Assembly: GCA_900550595.1 (NCBI GenBank)
Contig: URTB01000027.1
Coordinates: 1-11,925, forward strand
Direction of reading: 5' to 3'
Origin: an uncultured Collinsella sp.
GTDB taxonomy: Bacteria > Actinomycetota > Coriobacteriia > Coriobacteriales > Coriobacteriaceae
DNA length: 11,925 bases
Shown here: piece after piece, positions 1 to 6,740 of the stretch
Numbering within the stretch: position 1 is the stretch's first letter
Layout of the letters: the number at the start of each line of letters is the position of its first letter
Notes under the pieces: model-generated
Database searches by the model: none
Seen by the model: the letters and a program-made list of their open reading frames with translations, nothing else
What the model was told of the DNA's origin: nothing
Made by a program: the position numbers and the translations under genes

Positions 1-109
1 GTTGACGTGTTAACATTAAATTGTCCAAATGCGACAAAGGCTTCACATTGTGTCTGTCTCTCGACACCATTGCGTTATTCACTTATTCATTAAGGAGGTA
101 GCAGCCGTT

Positions 110-886
110 ATGGATGCCAAATTAACGATCGTCGACGTAACCGGATCGACCAACGATGACCTGCTCGAAGCAGGAAAACAGGGAGCGCCGCACGGCACAG
201 GACTTGCCGCCCGGGCTCAGACAGCAGGACGCGGCCGGCGCGGCCACAAGTGGGATTCAACCGCCGGCAACCTATTGCTTTCGATTATCCTGCGTCCATG
301 CGTTAATCCTGCAAAGTACTCTGGTATTGCCGCCGTCAGCGGCCTAGCGGTGCTCGAGGCGCTCGAAAAGCAGGGTCTTGCAAACGAGATTGGCCTCAAA
401 TGGCCCAACGACCTGGTCGCGCGAGGACGCAAGCTCGGCGGCATTCTGGTCGAGGCCGTACGCGATAACGAAGGCAGACCTTTCGCCGTCTGCGGTATTG
501 GCGTCAATGTGAACTTTGCGCCCTCGGAGGTTCCCGATGGCGGCCTGCCGGCAATCGGTCTCTCGGATCTCAACGAGAACGTTCCCGCCGTCGATGTGTT
601 ACTCAAAGAGGTCTATCACACCGTCGTAAACGCCGTGGACACGTGGGCAGATCTGCTCAACGCCATAGAAGAAAAAGCCGGACCGCTCGCGCCCATCCAC
701 GGCGGATATGTCACTCACCTCAATTGGATTGGGGAGCACGTTATCGCCCGCTCCCCCGCAGGAGACGAACTGGCGCGAGGCGTCTTTAAAACCGTCGATG
801 CCTTTGGTCGCGCGTGTATCGAAACGGAAGATGGCATGCAATCCTTCCATTTTGAGGAGGCATCGCTGCGCCCCATAAGCGAATAA
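110..886 (+). CDS. birA: Biotin-protein ligase (biotin--[acetyl-CoA-carboxylase] ligase), class I without DNA-binding domain
   Basis: The product activates biotin with ATP to biotinyl-5'-AMP and transfers it to the lysine of a biotin carboxyl carrier domain in the cytoplasm. The 258-residue protein has the family's biotin/ATP loop GRGRRG with the preceding QTAGRG (about residues 37-45), the KWPNDL motif (about 97-102), the KLGGILVE strand and the GIGVNVN strand, followed by a small C-terminal domain. The catalytic domain starts almost at residue 1 (TIVDVTGSTNDDL), so there is no room for the N-terminal winged helix of E. coli-type BirA; it should be an enzyme only, not a repressor. I place the start at ATG 110 because a near-perfect Shine-Dalgarno (TAAGGAGGT, 91-99) ends 10 nt upstream. 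An in-frame ATG at 29 would add 27 residues unlike the family and has no such site. The gene is convergent with rpsJ. Function is confident; absence of regulation by this protein is inference. Confidence 0.93.
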   Translation: MDAKLTIVDVTGSTNDDLLEAGKQGAPHGTGLAARAQTAGRGRRGHKWDSTAGNLLLSIILRPCVNPAKYSGIAAVSGLAVLEALEKQGLANEIGLKWPNDLVARGRKLGGILVEAVRDNEGRPFAVCGIGVNVNFAPSEVPDGGLPAIGLSDLNENVPAVDVLLKEVYHTVVNAVDTWADLLNAIEEKAGPLAPIHGGYVTHLNWIGEHVIARSPAGDELARGVFKTVDAFGRACIETEDGMQSFHFEEASLRPISE

Positions 887-947
887 GGCGCCACAGCCAC
901 CTACTCGACAGCATTACCCAGCAGTCCAAACCATCATTCAAAACAAA

Positions 948-980
948 AGAACCCCGCTACCAAGATGGCAGCGGGGCTCT
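948..980 (-). terminator. Rho-independent terminator of the rpsL-rpsG-fusA-rpsJ operon
   Basis: On the minus strand a GC-rich stem (AGCCCCGCT-type arm against AGCGGGGTTCT; core pairs 952-958 with 970-976, extended after one mismatch by 948-950 with 978-980) is followed by a T-rich run (TTCTTTTGTTTTG). It lies about 20 nt past the rpsJ stop codon. The T-rich side faces rpsJ, not birA. I see no separate strong terminator for birA, although the same hairpin could slow transcripts from that side. Confidence 0.85.
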
Positions 981-1001
981 GTAAGCTATGAGCGATATCG
1001 C

Positions 1002-1310
1002 TTAGAGCTTGATGTCGATGTCGACGCCAGCGGGGAGGTCGAGACGCATGAGCGAATCAACGGTGCCCGAGGTGGGGTCGAGGATGTCGATGAGGCGCTT
1101 GTGGGTGCGCATCTCGAACTGCTCACGGGAGTCCTTGTTCACGTGCGGCGAGCGGATAACCGTGTACAGGTTGCGCTCGGTGGGCAGGGGGACAGGACCG
1201 GAAACGCGAGCGCCGGTCTTCTGAGCGGTCTCGACGATGAGCTTCGCGGACTGATCGACGACCTCGTGATCATAGCCCTTGAGGCGAATGCGGATCTTCT
1301 GGGTAGCCAA
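1002..1310 (-). CDS. rpsJ: 30S ribosomal protein S10
   Basis: S10 is a 30S head protein near the A site; in other bacteria it also partners NusB in antitermination. The 102-residue protein has the normal length and runs without gaps along the family: [16 protein letters not shown] at the N-terminus, then [19 protein letters not shown] and [16 protein letters not shown], ending [14 protein letters not shown]. The start codon is TTG (1308-1310), with GGAGG at 1317-1321 six nt upstream; no in-frame ATG fits. It is the last gene of the rpsL-rpsG-fusA-rpsJ run, 60 nt after fusA. A terminator follows it directly instead of rplC, and no tuf gene precedes it, which departs from the usual str/S10 order. 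Identity is certain. Confidence 0.98.
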   Translation of the reverse strand: MATQKIRIRLKGYDHEVVDQSAKLIVETAQKTGARVSGPVPLPTERNLYTVIRSPHVNKDSREQFEMRTHKRLIDILDPTSGTVDSLMRLDLPAGVDIDIKL

Positions 1311-1328
1311 CTTAAACCTCCAAAGAGT

Positions 1329-1345
1329 GCGAGAGATGTTCTCGC
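1329..1345 (-). other. Small hairpin in the fusA-rpsJ spacer
   Basis: A perfect 6-bp stem (GCGAGA, 1329-1334, with TCTCGC, 1340-1345) closes a 5-nt loop just upstream of the rpsJ Shine-Dalgarno. There is no T-run, so it is not a terminator. It could be an RNA processing or stabilising hairpin between fusA and rpsJ, but it is short enough to be chance. Confidence 0.3.
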
Positions 1346-1370
1346 GGATTACGTAACAGGGAGCTCGAAC

Positions 1371-3470
1371 TTAGGCGTTCTTGCTCATGACCTCGTCCAC
1401 GATGGACTTGGGCGCGGGCTCATAAGAGTCGAACTGCATCGTGTAGGATGCACGGCCCTGGGTCTGGGAGCGAAGGTCGGTAGCGTAACCGAACATCTCG
1501 CCCAGCGGCACCTTGGCACGGATGAGCTTGCTGTTCTTGCGATCCTCCATACCCTCGATCTTGCCGCGGCGACCGGAGAGGTTGCCCATAACGTCGCCCA
1601 TGTACTGCTCGGGGGTCTCGACCTCGACAGCCATGATCGGCTCGAGCAGCTGCGGATCGGACTTCTTGAGGGCGTCCTTGATGGCCATGGAACCGGCGAT
1701 CTTGAAGGCGGCCTCGGAGGAGTCGACCTCGTGGTATGAACCGTCGAACAGGGTGACCTTAACGTCGAGGACCGGGAAGCCGGCGATAACACCGGTGTTC
1801 AGGGCCTCCTGGATGCCCTTGTCGATGGACGGGATGTACTCCTTGGGCACGACGCCGCCGACGATAGCGTTGACGAACTCGTAGCCGAAGCCCTCCTCCA
1901 TCTTCTCGAGCTTGATGACGGCGTGGCCGTACTGACCGCGACCGCCGGACTGACGGACGAACTTGCCCTCAGCCTTCTCGACGTCGTGACCAGCGGTCTC
2001 GCGGTAGGCAACCTGGGGCTTACCGACGTTAGCGTCAACCTTGAACTCGCGGAGCAGACGGTCGACGATGATCTCGAGGTGCAGCTCGCCCATGCCAGCG
2101 ATGATGGTCTGGCCGGTCTCGTGGTTGGTGGACACCTGGAAGGTCGGGTCCTCCTCGGCGAGCTTGGTCAGAGCCAGGGACATCTTGTCCTGCTCGGCCT
2201 TGGTCTTGGGCTCGATGGCAACGTCGATAACGGGCTTAGCGAACTCGATCTTCTCGAGAACAATCTCCTTGCCCTCTTCGCACAGTGTGTCACCGGTGGT
2301 GGAGTTCTTGAAGCCGACGCAAGCGACGATGTCGCCGGCGGCAGCGTCGTCACGGTCAATACGCTCGGCGGCGTTCATCTCGAGGATGCGGCCGAGGCGC
2401 TCGCGCTGACCGTTGGAAGCGTTGACCACGTAGGAGCCGGACTCGGCGCGGCCGGAGTAAACACGGACGTAGGTGAGCTTACCGACGAACGGGTCGGTCA
2501 TGATCTTGAAGACCAGGCCGGAGAAGGGCTCGTCGAAGGAAGGATGACGCTGGATCTCCTCGCCGGTGTCCGGATCGGTACCAGTGACGGCCTCGACGTC
2601 AAGCGGGCTGGGCAGGTAGTCAACGACAGCGTCAAGCAGCTCCTGGACGCCCTTGTTCTTGTAGGCGGAGCCCACGAAGACGAGGTTGAGCTCGTTGGCC
2701 AGAACGCCCTTGCGCAGAGCAGCCTTGAGCTCCTCGACGGTGAAGTCCTCCTCCATGAGGATCTTCTCCATGAGCTCGTCGTCAAAACTGGCAGCAGCGT
2801 CGAGGAGCTCCTCGCGCTTGGTGGCAGCGATGTCAGCAAACTCAGCCGGGATCTCGTCCATCGGCTCGGGGTAGGTCATGCCCTTGTCGTCGGCCTTGAA
2901 GTCCCATGCGGTCATGGTGACCAGGTCGATAACGCCCCAGAAGTTGTCCTCGGCGCCCATCGGGACCTGAGCGGCCACGGCGTTGGCGTCGAGACGATCC
3001 TTCATGGTCTCGATAGCGTTGAAGAAGTCAGCGCCCACGCGGTCATACTTGTTGATGAAGGCGATGCGGGGGACGTTGAAGGTAGAAGCCTGACGCCAAA
3101 CGGTCTCAGACTGGGGCTGAACGCCGGCAACGGCGTCGAAGACGGCGACAGCGCCATCGAGGACGCGCAGGCAGCGCTCGACCTCGGCGGTGAAGTCAAC
3201 GTGGCCCGGGGTGTCGATGATCTGGATGCGGTAGTCGGTACCGTCCTTCTTCCAGAAGCACGTGGTAGCAGCGGAGGTAATGGTTACGCCGCGCTCCTGC
3301 TCCTGAACCATCCAGTCCATGGTGGCAGCGCCCTCATGGACCTCACCGATCTTGTGGGTCTTACCGGTGTAGTAAAGAATACGCTCGGTCGTGGTGGTCT
3401 TACCAGCATCGATGTGGGCCATGATGCCGATGTTACGGGTATCGGAAAGCTTGTACTTAGGCTTAGCCAT
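1371..3470 (-). CDS. fusA: Elongation factor G
   Basis: EF-G is the GTPase that drives tRNA-mRNA translocation and, with ribosome recycling factor, ribosome splitting. The 699-residue protein is full length for the family. The G domain shows the P-loop AHIDAGKT (residues 18-25), [10 protein letters not shown] (switch I, 61-70), DTPGH (86-90, with the catalytic His90) and the G4 motif as NKYD (140-143), where NKMD is usual. Later segments include the domain II run [19 protein letters not shown], the domain III segment around MGELHLEI, domain [16 protein letters not shown], and the domain V run [22 protein letters not shown]. The ATG start follows rpsG by a 19-nt gap, with a modest AAGG-type ribosome site. 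It stands in the normal str-operon position, so it is the canonical EF-G rather than a second paralogue. The gene normally following it, tuf, is missing. Confidence 0.98.
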   Translation of the reverse strand: MAKPKYKLSDTRNIGIMAHIDAGKTTTTERILYYTGKTHKIGEVHEGAATMDWMVQEQERGVTITSAATTCFWKKDGTDYRIQIIDTPGHVDFTAEVERCLRVLDGAVAVFDAVAGVQPQSETVWRQASTFNVPRIAFINKYDRVGADFFNAIETMKDRLDANAVAAQVPMGAEDNFWGVIDLVTMTAWDFKADDKGMTYPEPMDEIPAEFADIAATKREELLDAAASFDDELMEKILMEEDFTVEELKAALRKGVLANELNLVFVGSAYKNKGVQELLDAVVDYLPSPLDVEAVTGTDPDTGEEIQRHPSFDEPFSGLVFKIMTDPFVGKLTYVRVYSGRAESGSYVVNASNGQRERLGRILEMNAAERIDRDDAAAGDIVACVGFKNSTTGDTLCEEGKEIVLEKIEFAKPVIDVAIEPKTKAEQDKMSLALTKLAEEDPTFQVSTNHETGQTIIAGMGELHLEIIVDRLLREFKVDANVGKPQVAYRETAGHDVEKAEGKFVRQSGGRGQYGHAVIKLEKMEEGFGYEFVNAIVGGVVPKEYIPSIDKGIQEALNTGVIAGFPVLDVKVTLFDGSYHEVDSSEAAFKIAGSMAIKDALKKSDPQLLEPIMAVEVETPEQYMGDVMGNLSGRRGKIEGMEDRKNSKLIRAKVPLGEMFGYATDLRSQTQGRASYTMQFDSYEPAPKSIVDEVMSKNA

Positions 3471-3489
3471 GTTAGTTCCTTACCTTAAC

Positions 3490-3963
3490 TTACCAACGAT
3501 AGTGAGAGAACGCGCGGTTGGCCTCGGCCATCTTGAAGACGTCCTCACGCTTCTTGACGGAAGCGCCCAGGCCGTTGGAGGCGTCGAGGATCTCGTTGGC
3601 GAGACGCTCGGCCATGGTCTTCTCCTTGCGAGCGCGGGAGAAGTTGACGATCCAGCGGATACCCAGAGCGGTGGAACGACGGGAGTTGACCTCCATCGGG
3701 ACCTGATAGGTAGCGCCACCGACACGCTTGGGCTTAACCTCGAGCGTGGGCTTGACGTTGTCCATAGCTTTCTTGAAGGTAGCGAGAGCGTCGCCACCCT
3801 CGGACTTCTCGGCAACGATCTCGAAAGCGGTGTAAACGATGCGCTCAGCGGTGGCCTTCTTGCCGTCAAGAAGGACCTTGTTGATGAGCTGAGTCACCAG
3901 GCGGTTGTTGTAAACGGCGTCAGGCTGAACCTCACGACGATTAGCTGCTGCACGACGCGGCAT
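3490..3963 (-). CDS. rpsG: 30S ribosomal protein S7
   Basis: S7 binds the 3' major domain of 16S rRNA, nucleates assembly of the 30S head and lines the E site. The 157-residue protein has the usual MPRR start, [37 protein letters not shown] (the beta-hairpin region) and [26 protein letters not shown], ending in FSHYRW. The ATG start has AAGGAG (plus-strand 3971-3976) 7 nt upstream. It lies 73 nt downstream of rpsL and 19 nt upstream of fusA, so it is co-transcribed with both. In E. coli, S7 represses the str mRNA by binding the rpsL-rpsG spacer; a hairpin at the equivalent place here is listed separately. Identity is certain. Confidence 0.98.
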   Translation of the reverse strand: MPRRAAANRREVQPDAVYNNRLVTQLINKVLLDGKKATAERIVYTAFEIVAEKSEGGDALATFKKAMDNVKPTLEVKPKRVGGATYQVPMEVNSRRSTALGIRWIVNFSRARKEKTMAERLANEILDASNGLGASVKKREDVFKMAEANRAFSHYRW

Positions 3964-3985
3964 GTGAAATCTCCTTAAGTGTCTA

Positions 3986-4011
3986 CCGTGCGGCGCTTAG
4001 GCGGCACACGG
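3986..4011 (-). promoter_or_regulatory. Hairpin in the rpsL-rpsG spacer, possible S7 autoregulatory site
   Basis: In the 73-nt spacer the minus strand can form a stem of seven pairs including one G-T wobble (CCGTGTG, 4011-4005, with CGCACGG, 3992-3986) around a 12-nt loop. There is no T-run, so it is not a terminator. S7 of E. coli binds its own mRNA in this same spacer to control translation. Equivalence here is inferred from position only; I have not matched the E. coli S7-binding structure. Confidence 0.35.
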
Positions 4012-4036
4012 CGAAAGTATCAAAACGTTATCTGGC

Positions 4037-4414
4037 TTATTTAGCCTTGGGGCGCTTAGCACCGTACTTGGAACGGGCCTGCATACGGTTCTGGACCGGA
4101 GCAGCGTCGTAGGCGCCACGGATGACGTGATAACGGACACCAGGGAGGTCACGGACACGACCGCCGCGGACGAGCACGATGGAGTGCTCCTGCAGGTTGT
4201 GGCCCTCACCCGGGATGTAAGCAGTAACTTCGATGCCGTTGACGAGGCGAACACGGGCAACCTTACGAAGAGCCGAGTTCGGCTTCTTGGGGCTCGTGGT
4301 GAAGACGCGGGTGCACACGCCGCGCTTCTGGGAGTTGTGCTGCAGAGCAGCGTTCTTGGACTTCTTGGGCACGGAACGACGGCCCTGGCGAACCAGCTGG
4401 TTAATAGTAGGCAA
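4037..4414 (-). CDS. rpsL: 30S ribosomal protein S12
   Basis: S12 lies at the decoding centre and controls tRNA selection and the streptomycin response. The 125-residue protein starts [13 protein letters not shown] and contains [19 protein letters not shown] (Lys43 and Lys44 present), the [14 protein letters not shown] loop and [13 protein letters not shown], ending [11 protein letters not shown]. Asp89, the site methylthiolated by RimO in some bacteria, is present. Residue 88 is Arg, where E. coli and Mycobacterium tuberculosis have Lys. The start codon is TTG (4412-4414) with AAGGAG (plus-strand 4421-4426) 6 nt upstream; no in-frame ATG fits. It is the first gene of the operon, behind the promoter at 4508-4536 with a leader of about 87 nt. 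Identity is certain. Confidence 0.98.
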   Translation of the reverse strand: MPTINQLVRQGRRSVPKKSKNAALQHNSQKRGVCTRVFTTSPKKPNSALRKVARVRLVNGIEVTAYIPGEGHNLQEHSIVLVRGGRVRDLPGVRYHVIRGAYDAAPVQNRMQARSKYGAKRPKAK

Positions 4415-4507
4415 AGCGTACTCCTTCTCGAATGATTCCAGCTTTCTGTAAAGTGCAACGGCTTGAATCGAGGGGTCAGCATCCCCCTACGAAACACGCA
4501 GTTCGAT

Positions 4508-4536
4508 AGGATACGTGCCGTTAGCTGTGCCGTCAA
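4508..4536 (-). promoter_or_regulatory. Housekeeping (sigma70-type) promoter of the rpsL operon
   Basis: On the minus strand TTGACG (plus 4531-4536) and TATCCT (plus 4508-4513) are separated by exactly 17 nt, close to the primary-sigma consensus. Transcription would start near 4501, giving a leader of about 87 nt to the rpsL TTG. The leader holds a small hairpin (AGGGG...CCCCT, roughly plus 4472-4490). The -10 element lies in one arm of a perfect 9-bp inverted repeat (4507-4515 with 4554-4562). Confidence 0.75.
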
Positions 4537-4590
4537 CACACCACGCCGCCGGGCGTATCCTAAAATTGGCACATTTCCGCAAAGCCTACA

Positions 4591-4782
4591 CAAAAGGAAT
4601 CCCCTTCTGTGCGCGGGGGCGGATTCCCGGGCCGGGCGGCACAGGGGTTAAGTTTGCTGCTCTACAGTCCTGGCTCGCACGGAGGCCACATTAAGTGGCC
4701 TCCGGCTCGTGCGGAACTCGCGACAAACTTAACCCCTGTGCCGCCCGGCCCGGGAATCCGACGTGCTCGTCGGGGCAATGTT
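4591..4782 (+). repeat. 192-bp structured repeat element, copy 1 (candidate ncRNA or hairpin-type mobile repeat)
   Basis: Orientation is given as read on the plus strand; the true strand is unknown. In order there is: a CCCC...GGGG hairpin around TTCTGTGCG (about 4601-4619); the 5' arm of a perfect 36-bp stem (4621-4656); a conserved single-stranded run GCTGCTCTACAGTCCTG; a 9-bp hairpin GGAGGCCAC-ATTAA-GTGGCCTCC (4681-4703); the conserved run GGAACTCGCGA; the 3' arm (4724-4759); and a hairpin CCGACG-TGCT-CGTCGG (4758-4773) that shares two bases with the stem end. It aligns without gaps to the copy at 6766-6957. Most differences fall in the stems and are compensated, so structure rather than sequence is being kept. 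Short reading frames across it have no ribosome site. The Collinsella-1 RNA motif is one family to test against; I cannot confirm a match. Confidence 0.75.
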
Positions 4783-4787
4783 ACCTT

Positions 4788-4812
4788 CCAAAAAGGGACA
4801 GGTTTATTTTGG
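4788..4812 (+). repeat. 25-bp inverted repeat, left copy, bounding the sigma/anti-sigma cassette
   Basis: The 25 bases contain AAAAAGGGACAGGTTTATTT and are the exact reverse complement of 6741-6765. Outside the perfect block toward the genes, a further GTTAT/ATAAC-type match continues with one mismatch. It begins 6 bp from the end of structured repeat copy 1. From memory, GGGACAGxTTTATTTT-like motifs are common short repeats near Y1 (REP-associated) transposase genes; that link is inference and no transposase is in this window. From 4813 to 4883 I see no further gene, promoter or repeat. Confidence 0.8.
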
Positions 4813-4883
4813 TCGGTTATATCTGGGGAAACGCCGTGCTCCAGCGGTGATCTGCTCTCATCTGTCATATGGAAATCGGCGGC

Positions 4884-5018
4884 GTTTTCGGAAGTATGCG
4901 GCAAATTTTGAACTTACCGAGCACACAGGGATTTTGCGATAACAAACCCGCAGGCAGGCCGCTTGAGCTTATGCGGCGTGGTCGACCTATTGGGATTTTG
5001 CCGCATACTTCCGAAAAC
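4884..5018. repeat. 22-bp perfect inverted repeat with 91-nt spacer
   Basis: Bases 4884-4905 (core TTTTCGGAAGTATGCGGC) are the exact reverse complement of 4997-5018. The 91-nt spacer holds a small GCCGC...GCGGC hairpin (4958-4962 with 4973-4977) and two copies of GGGATTTTGC (4928 region and 4992 region). It lies beyond the terminator of the anti-sigma gene and has no convincing coding frame. It is the size of a miniature inverted-repeat element or an intergenic structured repeat; which one cannot be told from one copy. Confidence 0.6.
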
Positions 5019-5056
5019 CGGACGAATATCGCTCGCTTTAACCGCCCATTTAACGC

Positions 5057-5090
5057 AAAATGGGCCGCCTCCCCTAGCAGGAAGCAGCCC
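5057..5090 (-). terminator. Rho-independent terminator of the sigma/anti-sigma operon
   Basis: The minus strand forms an 11-bp stem with two G-T pairs (GGGCTGCTTCC, plus 5090-5080, with GGAGGCGGCCC, plus 5072-5062), loop of 7 nt, followed by ATTTTGCG. It begins 6 nt after the stop codon of the anti-sigma gene. A competing 8-bp hairpin (5044-5051 with 5058-5065) overlaps the stem base and T-run. Confidence 0.8.
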
Positions 5091-5096
5091 CAAATC

Positions 5097-6173
5097 TTAC
5101 GAATAGACAATGGCAAAGGGTTCCGACGTTTCGGCGCCCCCTGTTGAAGCGCAGCGTGTGCCTTCGAGCGTTACTGAAACCACTTGGTCGACATCAATCA
5201 ACTTCGTTGGCACCCAAATGTTCTCTCCGCTATTGCGTGCCATCGAAACATAGAAATTGTACGCCCCTGCGTCGTCATCTTCGATAATCTGCTCCGATCC
5301 ATCCTTGTAGCTGACGGTCAGTTTATGATCAACTGCTTCATAGCCCAGATCATCGATGTGCGTCTGGATGGAAAACGGGCTGATCTCGAGAGGCGAGTCA
5401 TCGGAGCGGAGCCCCTTTGTATCGACGTACGCTCCGACGTTAAACTCTGGCGTCGATACCTCGATCACCTTCGCATCCTCACCTTTGCCCTCCGTCCAAC
5501 TGATATTCCAGGTGACCGCATGTCGTAAATCTCGATCGCGATTCCAAGATGCAAAGTACATCGTGCCGTTAATGACCGTGTCGCTTGATGTGTCTTTATC
5601 AATGGTGCAGCGTGTATCAGCCCATTCCTCGCCGAAGTTCATGCTGGGCGTGCCGATTCCTTGTTCTTCTTCACCATAGAGAACAAGTTCGCCAGTCTCT
5701 GCTGCCGGCTTGTAGTAGTTAACACCATTTGGATTGGACAACGTAAACGTCACGGCTCCGCAGCCGTTTTGGTCGATTGCCATCTCATGGATATCAAGCG
5801 TATAGCCGTTGCCCTCGACGGACAGATTGACCTTCTGTACTGAACCCTCCAAGCTTTGGGGCGCGATACCATCACCAAACTCTCTGGTGTAGGTATATTT
5901 AGTCCCCGACGAGCCACCTTGAGTCCAGGTAATGGACTCTCCGTTGCCATGGTTTCCCCAGGCAGAGGCAAAATAGCTGGAATTGACGACGGCGTAGGCG
6001 ACCCCTCCGGTCGCCAGCACTCCGGCAAGGCATCCGATCACGGCAACATACAGAGGCTTCGCGTGACCCTTTCGGCGAAGCGGCTCACCAGCAGCGGCAT
6101 AAAGAACACGGTCAGCAAGATCGCTATCGGCTTGGACGGACTCGAAGGCCTGCTTGATTTGGTTGGATTTCAC
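5097..6173 (-). CDS. Membrane-anchored putative anti-sigma factor with large extracytoplasmic domain
   Basis: The 358-residue protein has a short charged cytoplasmic part (residues 1-40, with IKQAFESVQADSDLADRVLYAA), one hydrophobic membrane segment (about 41-63, LYVAVIGCLAGVLATGGVAYAVV region) and a long extracytoplasmic domain (64-358) rich in beta-like, polar segments. This is the layout of non-zinc anti-sigma factors paired with ECF sigma factors; the outer part resembles the DUF4179 type, by recollection only. No HxxxCxxC zinc motif is present. The likely role is to hold the co-encoded sigma factor at the membrane and release it on an envelope signal. The start is GTG (6171-6173) behind GAGGAGG, spacer 6 nt. 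The site lies inside the sigma gene, and the coding regions overlap by 50 nt, which implies translational coupling and balanced synthesis. The signal is unknown. A membrane lipoprotein or other DUF4179 protein without sigma binding is the main alternative. Confidence 0.72.
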   Translation of the reverse strand: MKSNQIKQAFESVQADSDLADRVLYAAAGEPLRRKGHAKPLYVAVIGCLAGVLATGGVAYAVVNSSYFASAWGNHGNGESITWTQGGSSGTKYTYTREFGDGIAPQSLEGSVQKVNLSVEGNGYTLDIHEMAIDQNGCGAVTFTLSNPNGVNYYKPAAETGELVLYGEEEQGIGTPSMNFGEEWADTRCTIDKDTSSDTVINGTMYFASWNRDRDLRHAVTWNISWTEGKGEDAKVIEVSTPEFNVGAYVDTKGLRSDDSPLEISPFSIQTHIDDLGYEAVDHKLTVSYKDGSEQIIEDDDAGAYNFYVSMARNSGENIWVPTKLIDVDQVVSVTLEGTRCASTGGAETSEPFAIVYS

Positions 6174-6642
6174 GGTCGCCCTCCTCTAGGATGAATTTGA
6201 GCTTCGATCGACCGCGTGCTAAACGCGTTCGAACGGTCGCGGCTGGTACATGCAGTAACTCGGCAATCTCTGAGGTCGAAAAGCCCAGATAGTAATAGAG
6301 CACGATGGGAACGCGGAATCGCTCCGGAAGTCGCATAACGTCTGACAGGACCGCCTTGGTCTCCTCCTGCGCCGTCGAAAGCGAATCGGCCAGGTTCTCA
6401 ATATCCTCCACACGCCTCCATGGCTTTCGAAAGAGCGATTTGCATTCATTGATCGTGACCCGGATAAGCCAGCGGCGAAGATGCTTCCAACTCTCAAATT
6501 GCGTATCGCTTTTGAGCAGCTTAAGAAAGACATCTTGGGCAACATCATCGGCATCGGCGCGATCGCGCAGATACGTCAACGCGATTCGAAACACGACATC
6601 TCGGTGATCTTCGACCGCCTGTCTAAATGTTTGTTCTTCCAT
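6124..6642 (-). CDS. ECF-family RNA polymerase sigma factor
   Basis: The 172-residue protein contains only regions sigma2 and sigma4, as in the extracytoplasmic-function group. Sigma2 (about residues 10-70) shows YLRDRADADDVAQDVFLKLL and the region 2.4 helix RRWLIRVTINECKSLFR. Sigma4 (about 98-152) shows MRLPERFRVPIVLYYYLGFS and the helix-turn-helix SEIAELLHVPAATVRTRLARGRSKLK. It should direct RNA polymerase to a small regulon including its own operon, since an ECF-type promoter lies upstream. I use ATG 6640-6642 because GGGAGGTGAT (anti-Shine-Dalgarno match) lies directly before it; a GTG two codons earlier falls inside that ribosome site. The gene overlaps its downstream partner by 50 nt. 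Base composition is less GC-rich than rpoC or fusA. Family is confident; the exact ECF subgroup and regulon are not determined. Confidence 0.93.
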   Translation of the reverse strand: MEEQTFRQAVEDHRDVVFRIALTYLRDRADADDVAQDVFLKLLKSDTQFESWKHLRRWLIRVTINECKSLFRKPWRRVEDIENLADSLSTAQEETKAVLSDVMRLPERFRVPIVLYYYLGFSTSEIAELLHVPAATVRTRLARGRSKLKFILEEGDREIQPNQAGLRVRPSR

Positions 6643-6690
6643 AATCACCTCCCGGTGACGTTAATGATTCTTGATGAGGCCCTCACCATA

Positions 6691-6719
6691 GATACGCTTT
6701 GACCGAGCGATATGTTTCA
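6691..6719 (-). promoter_or_regulatory. ECF-type (sigmaW-like) promoter of the sigma/anti-sigma operon
   Basis: On the minus strand TGAAAC (plus 6714-6719) and CGTATC (plus 6691-6696) are 17 nt apart. Bacillus SigW and related ECF factors use TGAAAC and CGTA with about 16-17 nt between. Transcription would start near 6685, some 40 nt before the sigma ATG. No housekeeping promoter of equal quality is seen. Autoregulation by the encoded sigma factor is inferred from the motif and its position. Confidence 0.65.
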
Positions 6720-6740
6720 AATTCAAGCAGGAATAACCTA

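Noticed and set aside
29..109. Upstream ATG at 29 for the biotin ligase
   Set aside because: The added 27 residues do not resemble a helix-turn-helix or the ligase family, and the perfect Shine-Dalgarno at 91-99 serves the ATG at 110.
140..143. EF-G G4 motif NKYD instead of NKMD (residue numbers 140-143 of fusA product)
   Set aside because: The third position of NKxD varies in GTPases and all contact residues are kept, so no functional change is claimed.
1923..3488. A 521-codon open frame on the plus strand opposite fusA
   Set aside because: It is the complement of a highly codon-biased GC-rich gene, lacks a ribosome site, and has a low-complexity Leu/Val/Gly/Asp composition. fusA is certain on the other strand.
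4609..4911. Similar peptides encoded across structured repeat copies 1 and 2 (also around 6712-7023)
   Set aside because: The resemblance follows from the repeat itself. Differences fall at all codon positions and follow stem pairing, and there is no ribosome binding site, so coding is unlikely.
5044..5065. An 8-bp hairpin GCCCATTT...AAATGGGC next to the anti-sigma terminator
   Set aside because: It overlaps the base of the stronger terminator stem and has no T-run of its own; treated as part of the terminator region rather than a separate element or an antiterminator.
6124..6173. The 50-nt overlap between sigma and anti-sigma genes as a possible frameshift or mis-called start
   Set aside because: The GTG start of the downstream gene has a good Shine-Dalgarno (GAGGAGG), and both reading frames are intact, so the overlap fits translational coupling.
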